Shown: positions 48,101 to 60,100 of the stretch, in pieces
Layout: each line of letters begins with the position of its first letter
How positions within the stretch are numbered: position 1 is the first letter of the stretch
The notes under the pieces: generated by a model
The model's database searches: none
The model's input: only the letters and a program-made list of their open reading frames with translations
Told to the model about the DNA's origin: nothing
From: Phallusia fumigata
Taxonomy: Eukaryota > Chordata > Ascidiacea > Phlebobranchia > Ascidiidae
Length of the DNA stretch: 64,000 nucleotides
Assembly (NCBI GenBank): GCA_008931825.1
Contig: QXVZ01003926.1
Coordinates: forward strand, 124,001-188,000
Reading direction: 5' to 3'
Translations under genes and position numbers: made by a program

Positions 48101-51100
48101 CTAATGTCAGACAACAACTTCGGTAAGGCGTTGTTGGACTAAAAGAGGATCACATCAGCAAAACAGGAAATTTGTCCATGTGCTGTGCCAAAAAACGAAA
48201 AATTAGGGTACTTTGTCACTTGTTTGCATTTCCCTCTAAAACCCCCGAGATCAATGTAATGTTTGTTTGCCCTGTCACAGTCGTTCCAACTTGCGGAAAT
48301 GAGGCTATTACCTTAAAGATAACAAATAGTTTCATATCAAGAAGAATCTTGCCCACTGATGTTTAATTTATACATTACATTCTAAGTTATCATACATTAC
48401 CAGAAACAATATTGCCCCGCAACTTCGCGTTTGACTGAAGCATAATTTAACTGTCGCCTACTGACCGATTTTGCTTTCACAGCTTGTTCCCCTGGATACT
48501 TCAAATCGAGCGTGTCAAACAGCGATTGTCAACGCTGCCCTGCTTTCAGCTCGACCCGTGGACGAGCGTCGACTTTCTGCCGCTGCACGTACGGTTATTT
48601 TCGGCCTCCCTCTGACGGCGTGGATAAAGCTTGTACGAGTGAGTGAATACGCATTTGCTTGCAAAACTATTGTAATTGGATTATACCATTCGGCCCGCAA
48701 CAAGCACGGAATGGCCGGAGTGCCGACGGGGCCTGTGGGACGGGCATAGAACAAGTTATTTTTTTTTGAATTTGGAGAATGTGCTTCGACCGACTTTGAA
48801 TAACGTTTGCCTTCGTTCACGACTCTTTGCGTAGTTAACATACTCGAATGAAGTTTTTTTGGCGCTGGGTGATTTTTTTTAGAAAACCCGTGTGTTTGGA
48901 TACTTTGCCGCGTTAAATACGTGCCATATGGGCCATTTTAAGTCCCCACTTGACTTAAAATTCTGCCCAACTGTATAACCAAATATATCTCGCAACTGGT
49001 TGCAGTAAAAAACGAAGCACTCGCGACAGCTGCTATTTTTTCACTGGACGCAGTATTATCGAGTGCGGACCGGAATGGCTCATGTCGTATATTCTAACTT
49101 AATCTGCCATGAAATTATGGATGATAAGAAAACTGCACAGACTGCTGTCTATCTATAACTAAAAAAATATTTAAAAATTTACCAGTTCATCAAGGGCCCC
49201 ACGCGCTACGGTCGTTTGCCTTCAATAAACTTCCACGCGGCTCGTCGTAGTCAAAACATGCTTCTCGTGCCAAATAAGGTTGCGCCAAGGTGAAACGCGC
49301 AGGTCGAGGCCCGCTCCAGTTCTGTTGTGTTGCGGAGATCGAAATGCCAGTAGACCGCAAAGATTTCAACGAGTCCCGATTCCGAATGTCGGGATATGTT
49401 GGGTCAGCTGGGTTTTCGCGTGCCAGCTCACTTTCTCTCCCTATTGCCTTACAAACAACTGTTACCGCGGTGACTAAATATTGACCTTGTCCGACACAAT
49501 CAGGGTTTGTTCCGTCGACGACCAGGTGCGCATAGTGATTTCATTGCAGTGTCCTTGCATAGGATTTCAGCAACAAAGTAACGTGCAGTCGCCTGAGATT
49601 TTTTGTTGGAGACACCCAACACCTCTTCTTACAAGCTATTATGCGGTTTCGCCGGCAATTGTTCGCTCTCTGAATGCTGAGAGCTGCTTCCGGATGGTGC
49701 TTTAGGCCTTCCTCGCTAGAGACAAAAACGTCGTGACATACCTTTCGTGTCAGCAGCGTGAAAATGGCTTGTGACCCCGCTTGGGTGTCGCAGCAGATTT
49801 TTGGATCACATAGGAAGCGTCGTGTTGACTTTTTGGTCGCAAAGCCTGATACACCGTGACGAAGGGATGTTTCAATCGACAGTTGTAAATTAACCTGTGA
49901 TTGTGCTTGTTTCGTTACGGTCGCATTCACGTCCACTGTCTGTCGACCACCTTCGTTCAACGACAAGCTTAAAGCACTTGACATTTGCGTGTGGTTTAGC
50001 GTTTGTATTAAAAACTCGTGTAAATGCCACAAGCGTTTTTTTCCGTCAACGATTCAACACGTCTTAATTTGAAATAAACGTGTTTCGTCCGAACTTACCA
50101 CAGTCTGCTTCCTACACCTGCCAAACGCAGTGTTACAAAACCACAATAGCTGCGGGATTTTCTCGAATAACAACTTTGCGAATGTCAAGCGCTTTTTTAT
50201 TTCCTGTCGCGGTGCAACAACTCCAGGTAGGGAAAACGGTATATTTGGTGGCCATAAGGCTATTTTTAGACCAGCCGCGTGTTTTGAAAAAGCTGTCATC
50301 ACCCTCAAACTCCTGCAACTGGCAGCGTGGCCAACCCGGGATTTGCTGAGACAACTTTAACGCACGGTCGCGCTTTGATTCCGAACACCGGAGAGGCAAT
50401 GTTGGCTGCTGCGCGTCGTATGCGATCGGTCAGGATCGAGTGACCCGATTGACCGGCAGCAAGTCTCCATCTGCGGGTCGTTCGTTTTAATTTGCGCCGT
50501 GCTTGCATTGCAAATCCCGCCACTTGAGCCGACGATCGCGTGTTGATATTTTGCCATGCGCTTCCAGCAAAAAGACCGCTGGAATTCGGTTGGTTTCTGT
50601 GCGCTGCAGAGGTAAAGTGCGCGCCCCAAAGTTCCCAAAACAATGGGGGTAATACAACGCTTGTCTTCTAGTGTACAAACTGGGATTTGCTGATGCGTGT
50701 AATTCTAGTTGGCGCATTTTTAACTTGTGAGACCAAATGTTTATCCCGTCTATAAACCAAATGTATCAGACAAGCAGCAACGGTATGCCGCAGTCCCCAA
50801 AATTATGTTCGCCATTTCTGTAAAACTGTGTTGGGTGAAAAATAAGGCTGCTGTACACCTCACTGACGACAACAGATAAACAAGCACCGAGTGCAGGGCT
50901 GCCACGACGCCTCTTTGTCCAGCCACCTTGTTTGTACAGTGCAAATTGACCACAACGCACTGGACCAGTTTGTACATAAACTTCCAATCGCCCGGCCTGA
51001 CCCCAAAAGTATCGCCACATATCATCCTCTCCGGTGTTTGCTGTCCACGCCGATTCTGAGGCTTAATGGAACGGCAAATAGCGATGCTGCAAATCTATCT

Positions 51101-54100
51101 GGGTCGCGACCTTATTTGAAACATTTACGTCGCCCTGTTTACGTTGGATTACCACTTATCTGACGCACAAAGTGTCACTGAAACTGATACCCAGCTCTCC
51201 AAACGAATTGTGCAGGGCACCGTTGGTGACTGATAACTAAAAGTTGAATAAAAGTCACGCAAATATTTACGGCTGTCTTTTTTGCGGCATGTAAACCCTG
51301 GAGTATGACCCATTTTCAATTTCAATTTGTTTTTCAGTGCCTGCTTCGAAACCGCGCAACCTATATTCGGTTGTTAATAAAACATCGGTTCATCTTCATT
51401 GGGAGAGACCGCAGAACGACGGCGGAAGGAGCGAGCTGTGGTACAGGTAAACCCAAGCAACACTAACTAATTTACTACTATCGCAAACTGGCGATAGAAG
51501 CTTGACAAAATATGCGAAAATGTTTATGTCTAATTCAGTACCGTTTCGCAATTTTAGATTTCTAGTTTTACACTAGGGAAAACACGACGTATGAAAGACG
51601 ATAAAGTTACAGCTAAAGTGTGTCGTACAGTTTTGTGTCAGATGTATCGTTGCAACACAGGATCGCGTCATTCAAACACTGTCCTCGAGGAATTCCATTG
51701 TTGCTGGTTAATTACACGTCACACGCGTCGGGCTCGATCGGAAGTCTCGGCTCAACTGAAAGCTATTGATAAATTCCATGTGAAAATCACGTGTCCACGT
51801 CCTGTTCCACCCGTTCGATCAACCTGTGATTGGTAGCCAGACTTGTAATCCGCCTTATGAGGTGTCTATGCGTTTGCTAATTGGCCTGAGCCACAGTGGT
51901 TCAACATGGGCGTCGCAGACAATTTGAATGTAAATGGCAAGGTTGGAAACTTTATTCAGCTTTACTTGTGCATTTGACATTTTTAAGTACAACCCACAGA
52001 CTGGTGGTTAGAAGTAACCCAGCACCTAGCATTTGCTGGGCTGTAACGTTAACGACCTGTCACGTGTGTATAGCAAAAGCCAGCCAAAATAACAAAATGG
52101 TGCGGTAGTAAATATGTGGAATGCGAACGACGTCTAGAGCTGAAAATTGGTTTTGACGTAAAAGACCTTTTTCCTTTAACAATACGGGTGTAAGTATCGT
52201 ATCAGTATTCTTCGAATAAATCTCGGAAATCTTTCAAAGTTTCGTCGTTGTAATGCAACTTTAACGCTTAAAAAACATCTTCTAAAACAGAACATCTCGA
52301 AATTAAACCAACCTACAAATACAGCCTCTACAAAAAATCCAAGTCGTTACCAACAGTTTTGCACTGTTACAAGTTGCAATGTAAACCAACGTGGACGTGT
52401 GTGCATGTTAACAGCACGGTATCACGACAATCTTTGATGTGTGCAAAAGATACGACATGCATAACACATAAGATATGATAAATACGATCGCCCGCGGCAA
52501 TGCTGTTTACGTTGGTTGGCGATGGAAGAAACGCTTGTCGTGCTCGACTGAATCCGACTTGACGCTTGCTTAACTTGTCAAGCACACTGTTTTTGACGGG
52601 CACAAACGCCAAAACATCTGCCGCAGTCAAATACAGATTGATTGCACGACTGAGTGTAAGCCTGCAAAGGCGTAATCCCGTGATGTGCTCCTCCTTGCTA
52701 ATGCCTGACTAGTGCCAGATTGTGAGAACGAATCAGCTTGAAGCAGGTGATAACAACGAAGGCGCCTAACGGGTGGTCTACCAATCTTACCTTTCACATT
52801 AGGTGGCACACCTGATGTGGGAGCTTACACAATCGGAATGCTAAAATCAGAGCAAACTACAAGCGGAAGGTTTCATCGGATGATCGAGACGAATATGTAT
52901 ATCTTAGAACAGAACTTCGGCGCGAACATAATCCCCAAAACGCCTTGGCTGTTTATTGCGAATGCTTAAAGCAACGCTGATCATTACGAACATGCCAATC
53001 ACAGTTTAAGCGCGTAATGGAGTTGTTATGCAACATATGGCATCGAGGCCAGTGTTTCCAGATTTAGAGCTCGATGCAGAATGTTCGGCAACCCGATATC
53101 GTAAAATCTGAATCAAGTGAAGATTTAGCACACACTTCATGGCAATATTTTTTTTACATTTTAGCATTCAATGCTTCCGTTGCCAGTTGGGATTTGTGGC
53201 TTGTGCTCCTTGTTCCAATCAAGTCAATTTTGATCCCGCTCCACAACGACTCATGCAAACGGAAATCGCAATCAAGTCCCTTAGCTCTTACGCTTTTTAC
53301 AAATTCCAGGTAAAAGACAATTCACATATTTTCTTCAAACAAAAATATTCTTGCTAGTGGCAGTGTGGTGTTCATCTCTGTGTAAGGCTTTTGTGCATAC
53401 ATAGTCTATCTTTGAAGCATTTGTTTTTTTAGTTTGGTTTCCTTGAGAAAACCCTGGAGCGCATTTGAGGTTTGCCGGGGGATATTTTAAAAGCGCAGAC
53501 AAATTCGCCCTAAATCGCTGCTGCAAATTTAATCACATCTTATCTCCATTCTCGGAATGGCGATCAATGTGTGAAAGATTTATGAGCTTGTGGGTCAATT
53601 TCAATTACATTTCTTCACTTTAATATTGTGTTTGTTTACTTCAAGATTGGGCGAATAAAAACTAATTTACATGGAATGCAATGTAGGCCTGCACTTAGCG
53701 CAACCTTAGCAATCAATCTTCTACTTTAAAATTTGGTTGTCTAACACGAAAGTTAACCCTGACACATTGGATAACGCTACTACTAATGACAGTTAATCCT
53801 ATTGTCGTGTGCGATATCAAATTTTAGCGTTACAAGAGGCTGGCCGTTATCACATTGGCGTCATATCTTGAACCTCGCGGCCGCCAACCATCTGCTGTAT
53901 TGACATCATTGTAGCTACCGGTCGACCTTACGATTAAGCACCAAATATAGTTTGTGTAACTAACGTCGACAAACGAAACGCCCACCCTTCATTACGGTGT
54001 TTTGAATATCTTTTGCCTGCGGCAGGTTATATCGATGAACGCGGTAACAAACATCGCAGCTTCTTCCGGACATCGCATCAACAATTTTGCTGAAGTCACT

Positions 54101-57100
54101 GTACAAACTAATCAAGCAGGTGAGTTGCAACGTCACTGTACAAACAATTGTTTACTACAGTGAACTTTTGCGTGGCAGAAATGCGTGGGAAAAAATAGTC
54201 CAATGATGTAAAATTGATGTCTAAACAGTACGGCATGGCAATTTTATCGAATAGGATCTTCAACGCACGCAAGTAAACCTCACAAATCATCGATCAACTG
54301 TTTTTAATTAAATCTGGGTAGGTAATGTCCTGGAGATCTGTTGTGGATTTGCCGTACCCAGAAAAAAATTAGCTAGGGACCCCGACGACCTGGGGTTGTT
54401 TCCAAAACGTTAACTGTCTGGGCGAGCAATTGTGCTCTATACGCACGGGGTGCGGACAAATTAGTTGCTCCATTAGCTGCTATTGAGCGCCCTGCTTAGA
54501 GTGAACACAAATTCTTTGCAAAAACTCAAATGACGTCAATGCTAATCCTTGGCGGTCGCGCGACAATTTGATCCTACAAACCAGGCCCGTTTAGAAGTGA
54601 GACGAAACGGAAATTATGTCGGACCCCAGTTCACCCGCCCGGATGAGATGTTTTCTCATCTGCGAATTTCAAACGCAATGTGATTATAAGTTCAGAAATG
54701 TGGTAAATGACCAATTACTCACCACACATTTGCTTTTCATTTTGATGATTCACTGGGAAGTAAGGCTGTTCGTTTCACGCTTGACCAAAATGCCCGCCTG
54801 TGAGTTACGTGATGACAGGATGGTAGTTACCAAACCGGCCCAACAAACGTGCACTATTGCATTAAAATCGCAATCATCAGCTTAGCACGCGTCAACCAGG
54901 TGACAGACGTACGTTCCGTTATAAGTCACGGCACTTACTGTCTACTTAGGGCTCTAAGCAATTTCTGTTAATGTGAGTAATTTCATGAGCTCCTGTGATC
55001 TCGAGTCCGTATTTGTTTCAGCGCCCTCGGCTGTTCTTGACGTTCGAGTGACGGAAGTCAACCCAGACTTCTTCTACGTGGCTTGGAGTCCACCAGCTAC
55101 AACCAACGGCCAGATTGTCGATTATGAAGTCTCGGTAATTCCCCTTGTGGACGGATACCCCGACCCTTCCAGAGGCGAATACATAAATCGCACAACCGCC
55201 TTGCGTATCAAAGTGGAACCTCTCATGCCATCTTTTCGCTACATCATCAAGGTAACGTGATCCTAAAAATTACATGTACCAGGGAAAAATGTTCCACAGA
55301 CACGTCGTTTGTGACGGGATCGGTATCACAGATTTCGCCTTTCTGTTTTATGGAAACCAAATTGGGTTGACACTCTTGTAATGCACTTTGTGCTGCGTTA
55401 AAAGAAATCCTTTTAGAGCCTGCATAATCAGCGGTACTGGCGTAGTCATAGCGATGACAGACATGGTATATTTATTATCTCGTTAATGTCACAGGCTGAC
55501 TAAATGTCGCACAACTAATCGTGCCAAAAACACTTTTATGTCCTTTAATCTGTTATTTATCTTTCTTTGCATTGACTGTTCCAGTTTTTACTAATCGATG
55601 TTATAATTGTATAGGTTAGAGCCAGAACAGAGGAGGGCTATGGACCATTTAGCGCCCCAACACGTGCGAGAACCAGCAGCCGGCCAACTGAACCAACAGA
55701 TGACGAAGCAGGTGGATCCGAATCTGGATTTGACATCGTACAACTCATCGTTGCTGTGGTTGGCGGAATTTTGCTTGTTCTCGCCGTTGTCGTCGTTATC
55801 TTTATTTGCCGAAGGTGAGTCTCGCGCCATGTGATTTCGATCAAGGTTGAGTATTTGACTGGCCTAAGGATGTATGACTTCCTTAAGTGGCGTTACTCCC
55901 TTTTTGAGGCATCGATGTAAGTCCGGTGAAACTTTTGCCTGTCAAGACGCCTATTGTAAATTTATATTTTTGGCTTATCGCATCTGTGATGGGGCCTACA
56001 TGAGTTAATCTTGGCATCTTTGAGCATTTTCCGCCTTGCCCATCCCCGAATTCTATTTTACATATCTTTTGTGATACTTGACAAATTCTTTTCGTAAAGT
56101 CTATGATTTCAGGGCGAATGGGGAACCTGATCGAGTTTTTGCATCGTCGCATAGGTCACCTTGTTGCAATGGTTCCTGCGGTCAGCGAATGACCAAACAC
56201 GGTGCGAAAACCGTTCCTGTCAAACAAGGTTGTTTACGGGCACTTACAAAACAACGGCGCTTCGGTTTCCGAGCCAAATCATCATTCATCGCGCACCCCT
56301 CACTTGGCTGCCTCACAAAATCCGTCGCTGTCTGACTAACGTGTCACGTGATCACCTTAATCCCTACGATGTGGCGGAGTCGATTGAGTCGGGGCATTTA
56401 ACGGGGTTTCGTGTGACATTTGCACACGTCGGAGCACATTCCAAGGCTTTAGCCTGGGACCAATGCGGTTGCTAGAGCGAATGCTCATCCAACCAAAAAA
56501 CACGTTTTACCCTGTAAGGAAAGTCACATTTCAAACCTGCACAGTAAATTTTTTATGCATAGGCATTCCAGGTTTGATGGCGTGCGATCAAACCCACAAA
56601 CAAAGCCGGCGTTTAAATTTACTGCGAAAGACGATATTACAACCTATCATTTTTAGTTGTTGCAACTTAGTCTGTTGTAACCCTTGCTTTGGGTCTAGGC
56701 TTGTGTTTAATCTCTCTGCATTAGTTGTATAATCTATGCCACCCATGCTTATCAGGCAAGTGCAGATAGAAAGCTTATAAACCTGGGCGCTTGTCACGCA
56801 ATATCTTTCATTTGCCTGAATTCTTTTTTGGCTTTGTGTGATACAAGGCGTGACCTTGCCTTCACACACGCGGCAAGCGGGCGTGTCTGTGGTGAATAAA
56901 AATCGACTTTCATTCATTCTTTGAAGATGAAAATAGCGTTGCATGGTAACGGGTACAAATATTTTAAAGTGTGTAAGTTACCAAAATGAAATTCGATCGT
57001 TTCTAAGCTTCAGTGGAACGTCAACTATGTTGGGCACAAAATAATTAGATTTTCATAGGAACTGCCACGTATTTAGTCTTCGGGATAACAGGCATGCACT

Positions 57101-60100
57101 CGTGTGATATTAAGTCATTTACCGCAATTGGGTAAACGTTTTGACTGGTAACTTAAACTTAGTTAGGACTAATTGGCTGTAATAAAACTTTTGGTTGCCA
57201 AAGAAAATGTTTGGCATAGTATGACTGCTATTGCAAACTGGGGTTGGTAAATCGGATAACATCGTCTGTAGGAGAGCATGCCTAAATGTAACGAAACACA
57301 AGAAAACATTACATAGTCCTTGTTGTTTCAGACGCACAAAGGCGGCTAAAACAGAGAAATCGGATGAAGAGAAGTTACCGATGTTTAACAGAAGCTCAGT
57401 GAGTTTCAACGGTTCCTTTCCGTCCCAGCACAAGACCTACATTGACCCAACCACGTACGAGGACCCGCAAAGGGCGGTGCGAGATTTTACCAAGGAAATC
57501 GATTCTTCGTGTGTTAAGATCGAAGAAGTCATAGGAGGAGGTGAGTTTAAATTCCGCATTTTTTGGTGTCACGTTGGGAACTCTAGTCGCAAAAAGTCAA
57601 ATACCGTCGGGATTTGAAAAGGTTACATATGCATGCCGTATAAATCCAATGGCAATTTTAAGTTTTTCTCTGATTATTGTGATGCATTTGTTGTCGCATA
57701 TTGCGTCTGGTGCCAATAGTCGTCTCAGGCGTCGACAAAGACTTACTTTGAGTTGCACGATGAGCGATGTGGCGTCCAAAAAACGCGGGATTAAGGACGC
57801 GACGCTATCTCCGGTGCATCTAAATCCTGTTAATATGCGCAGTCACGCTAAACGATTTCTCTAAAATAGCAGTAGTAGCTTGATCAGATGCCGTTGCGAT
57901 TCTGTTGGTTCAAAACGCCACGCAGTTCTGTGTACGCACGCTACAAAAGATCTCTGGTTTCCATCTTGACAAATTCCCGGTAGAAACCAGTCCATCGCTC
58001 ACATTTTCGTGTCGGACTTTCTCCTTATTCGCGCTCTACCTGACAGACGTCGCAAAATAAATTGAAAATGTTTGAATCACAAAGACTCTGGAGCAAGTAA
58101 ACGGTTGATTCGCACAGATGAACAGAGATAAACATTCGTACCTCGTATTGTCGCGGCAAGATGGAGGTGCCTTTAATAATGAGATCGGGGCGTTGCCGAC
58201 ACAAATCCAATAAAGTTGATTGACTAAAGTTTTCGTTTTTCGTCCGTTTCCCGCGTTTTTATGTTCATCGCAATAATCGGTATCATTCTAGTTTTGGTTT
58301 AAAAGAATATTTGAAACAAATATGAAAGTGTATGTGCATTACAAGTAATCTGTTTCCAGGTGAATTTGGAGAGGTTTGTCGTGGACGCCTGCAACCAAAC
58401 AACAAGACAGAGAGAGATGTAGCGATCAAGACGTTGAAGTCAGGCTACAGCACGCAACAGAAATTGGATTTTCTCGGCGAGGCATCAATTATGGGTCAGT
58501 TCGATCATCCCAATGTCATTCGGCTCGAAGGCGTCGTCACTAAGAGTCGACCTCTAATGATTATCACCGAGTTTATGGAAAACGGCTCCCTTGATGTCTT
58601 CCTCAGGGTAAGTCAATAGTAAACGTTGCTTTATTACTCAAGAAAATGGGTTATACCATGACTGGTCGTTCATAACTACGCTTGCAACGGTTAACTACAA
58701 TTTACGCACAGCAGTACAGTAGGTGACCTAAATTGGTGACAAGTTTAAAATCGGTCGGCTAATCGGTATACGTTTACATTTGCGTTGTTTGTCACCAAAT
58801 ATCGCGATTCGACGTCAATCAGTTCGTGGACTGACGTCTTCGGCGTTGCATAGTTGGGCTTGTCCGTCTTGTTGCCTGACACTTTTTATCTGCTCAGTTC
58901 CGCGCCTTCATCCATCAACTCTCAGGCTTTTGTATTGAACATGCTGTGAAGTTGACTTAAGGAAGTAACGTGCACATCATGCATGTTTAAGCTAACCGGC
59001 AAAGTGTAATGAATCTTCGCAGTCGAGAAACCGGGAAAGTGCCGAATCGAGGGATTTAGTTTTAAACTCGCCGTAGTCTGACATGTGTTTTCAGCCTATC
59101 CGCTCTCTGCAGATGATTATCGCAGCCTGATAAGAGGCTTGTAGGTGATGCGTCTGTGGTGCAGTGCATCTTCGACACAACAAAGCCTTGGCCCCAAAAC
59201 ACAACCTTTCATGGCAACCGCCGACGGAGCGTGAACGCCATTGAAATAACAGAGATCAAACCCACTTTAAGTGAATATTTATCACGCAAACCGGTACTTG
59301 TAAGTAAAGTAAAGCACATGAGACCAATGTCCCCTAGTCGCACCCATTTTTTGTGGACAAAATTCGCAAATTATTGACCCAAGCATTAACAGCTTAACGT
59401 CAAACGATAGCTCGGTGTCAGGTTACTGCTAGCAAGTTCGAAACGCCAGTTCACAGCCTCCGCGGTCTTAGAAAAATGCTACACCCTGGATTTCATTAGA
59501 TTACAAGCTCATAAATTGAAAAATTACGTCTGGAGCTCCAGACTTTGTAAACCAAACTTGTGCCTGAACCTTGTAGCATAAGCAACGCTTGTAAATAGGT
59601 TTCATATTGATTCTGCAAACAGCTTTATGTTCTTTTCGGTTGAAATAATATTTACATTGTTTTCTGTAGAACCACGACAACCAGTTTACTGTGATCCAAC
59701 TGGTCGGAATGCTTCGTAACATCTCAGCAGGAATGAAGTATCTTTCCGACATGGGTTATGTGCACAGAGATTTGGCTGCACGAAACATTCTCGTCAACGC
59801 TCAATTGATTTGCAAAGTGTCTGACTTCGGCATGAGTCGCGTTCTGGAAGAAGATTCCGAAGCTGCCTACACTGCCAGAGTAAGTTTAGGTTACTTTTGT
59901 ACATTACCAAAATGCGTTTTTATACAGCATTAAAGCAAATTATTAATTACTAACAACCTTACGTGGCACGCTGTTGAATGCCTGATCTTTTAAGCTAAAA
60001 GGATAGTTCACTAATCGTGAAGCTATAACAGGGAGGGAAGATTCCTATTCGTTGGACCGCACCGGAGGCCTTCACCTTTCGCAAATTTACGTCAGCCAGT

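Noticed and set aside
49541-50032. 163-codon minus-strand open frame in intron 8 of the second Eph
   Set aside because: Composition is not protein-like across its length and there is no supporting promoter or splice signal.
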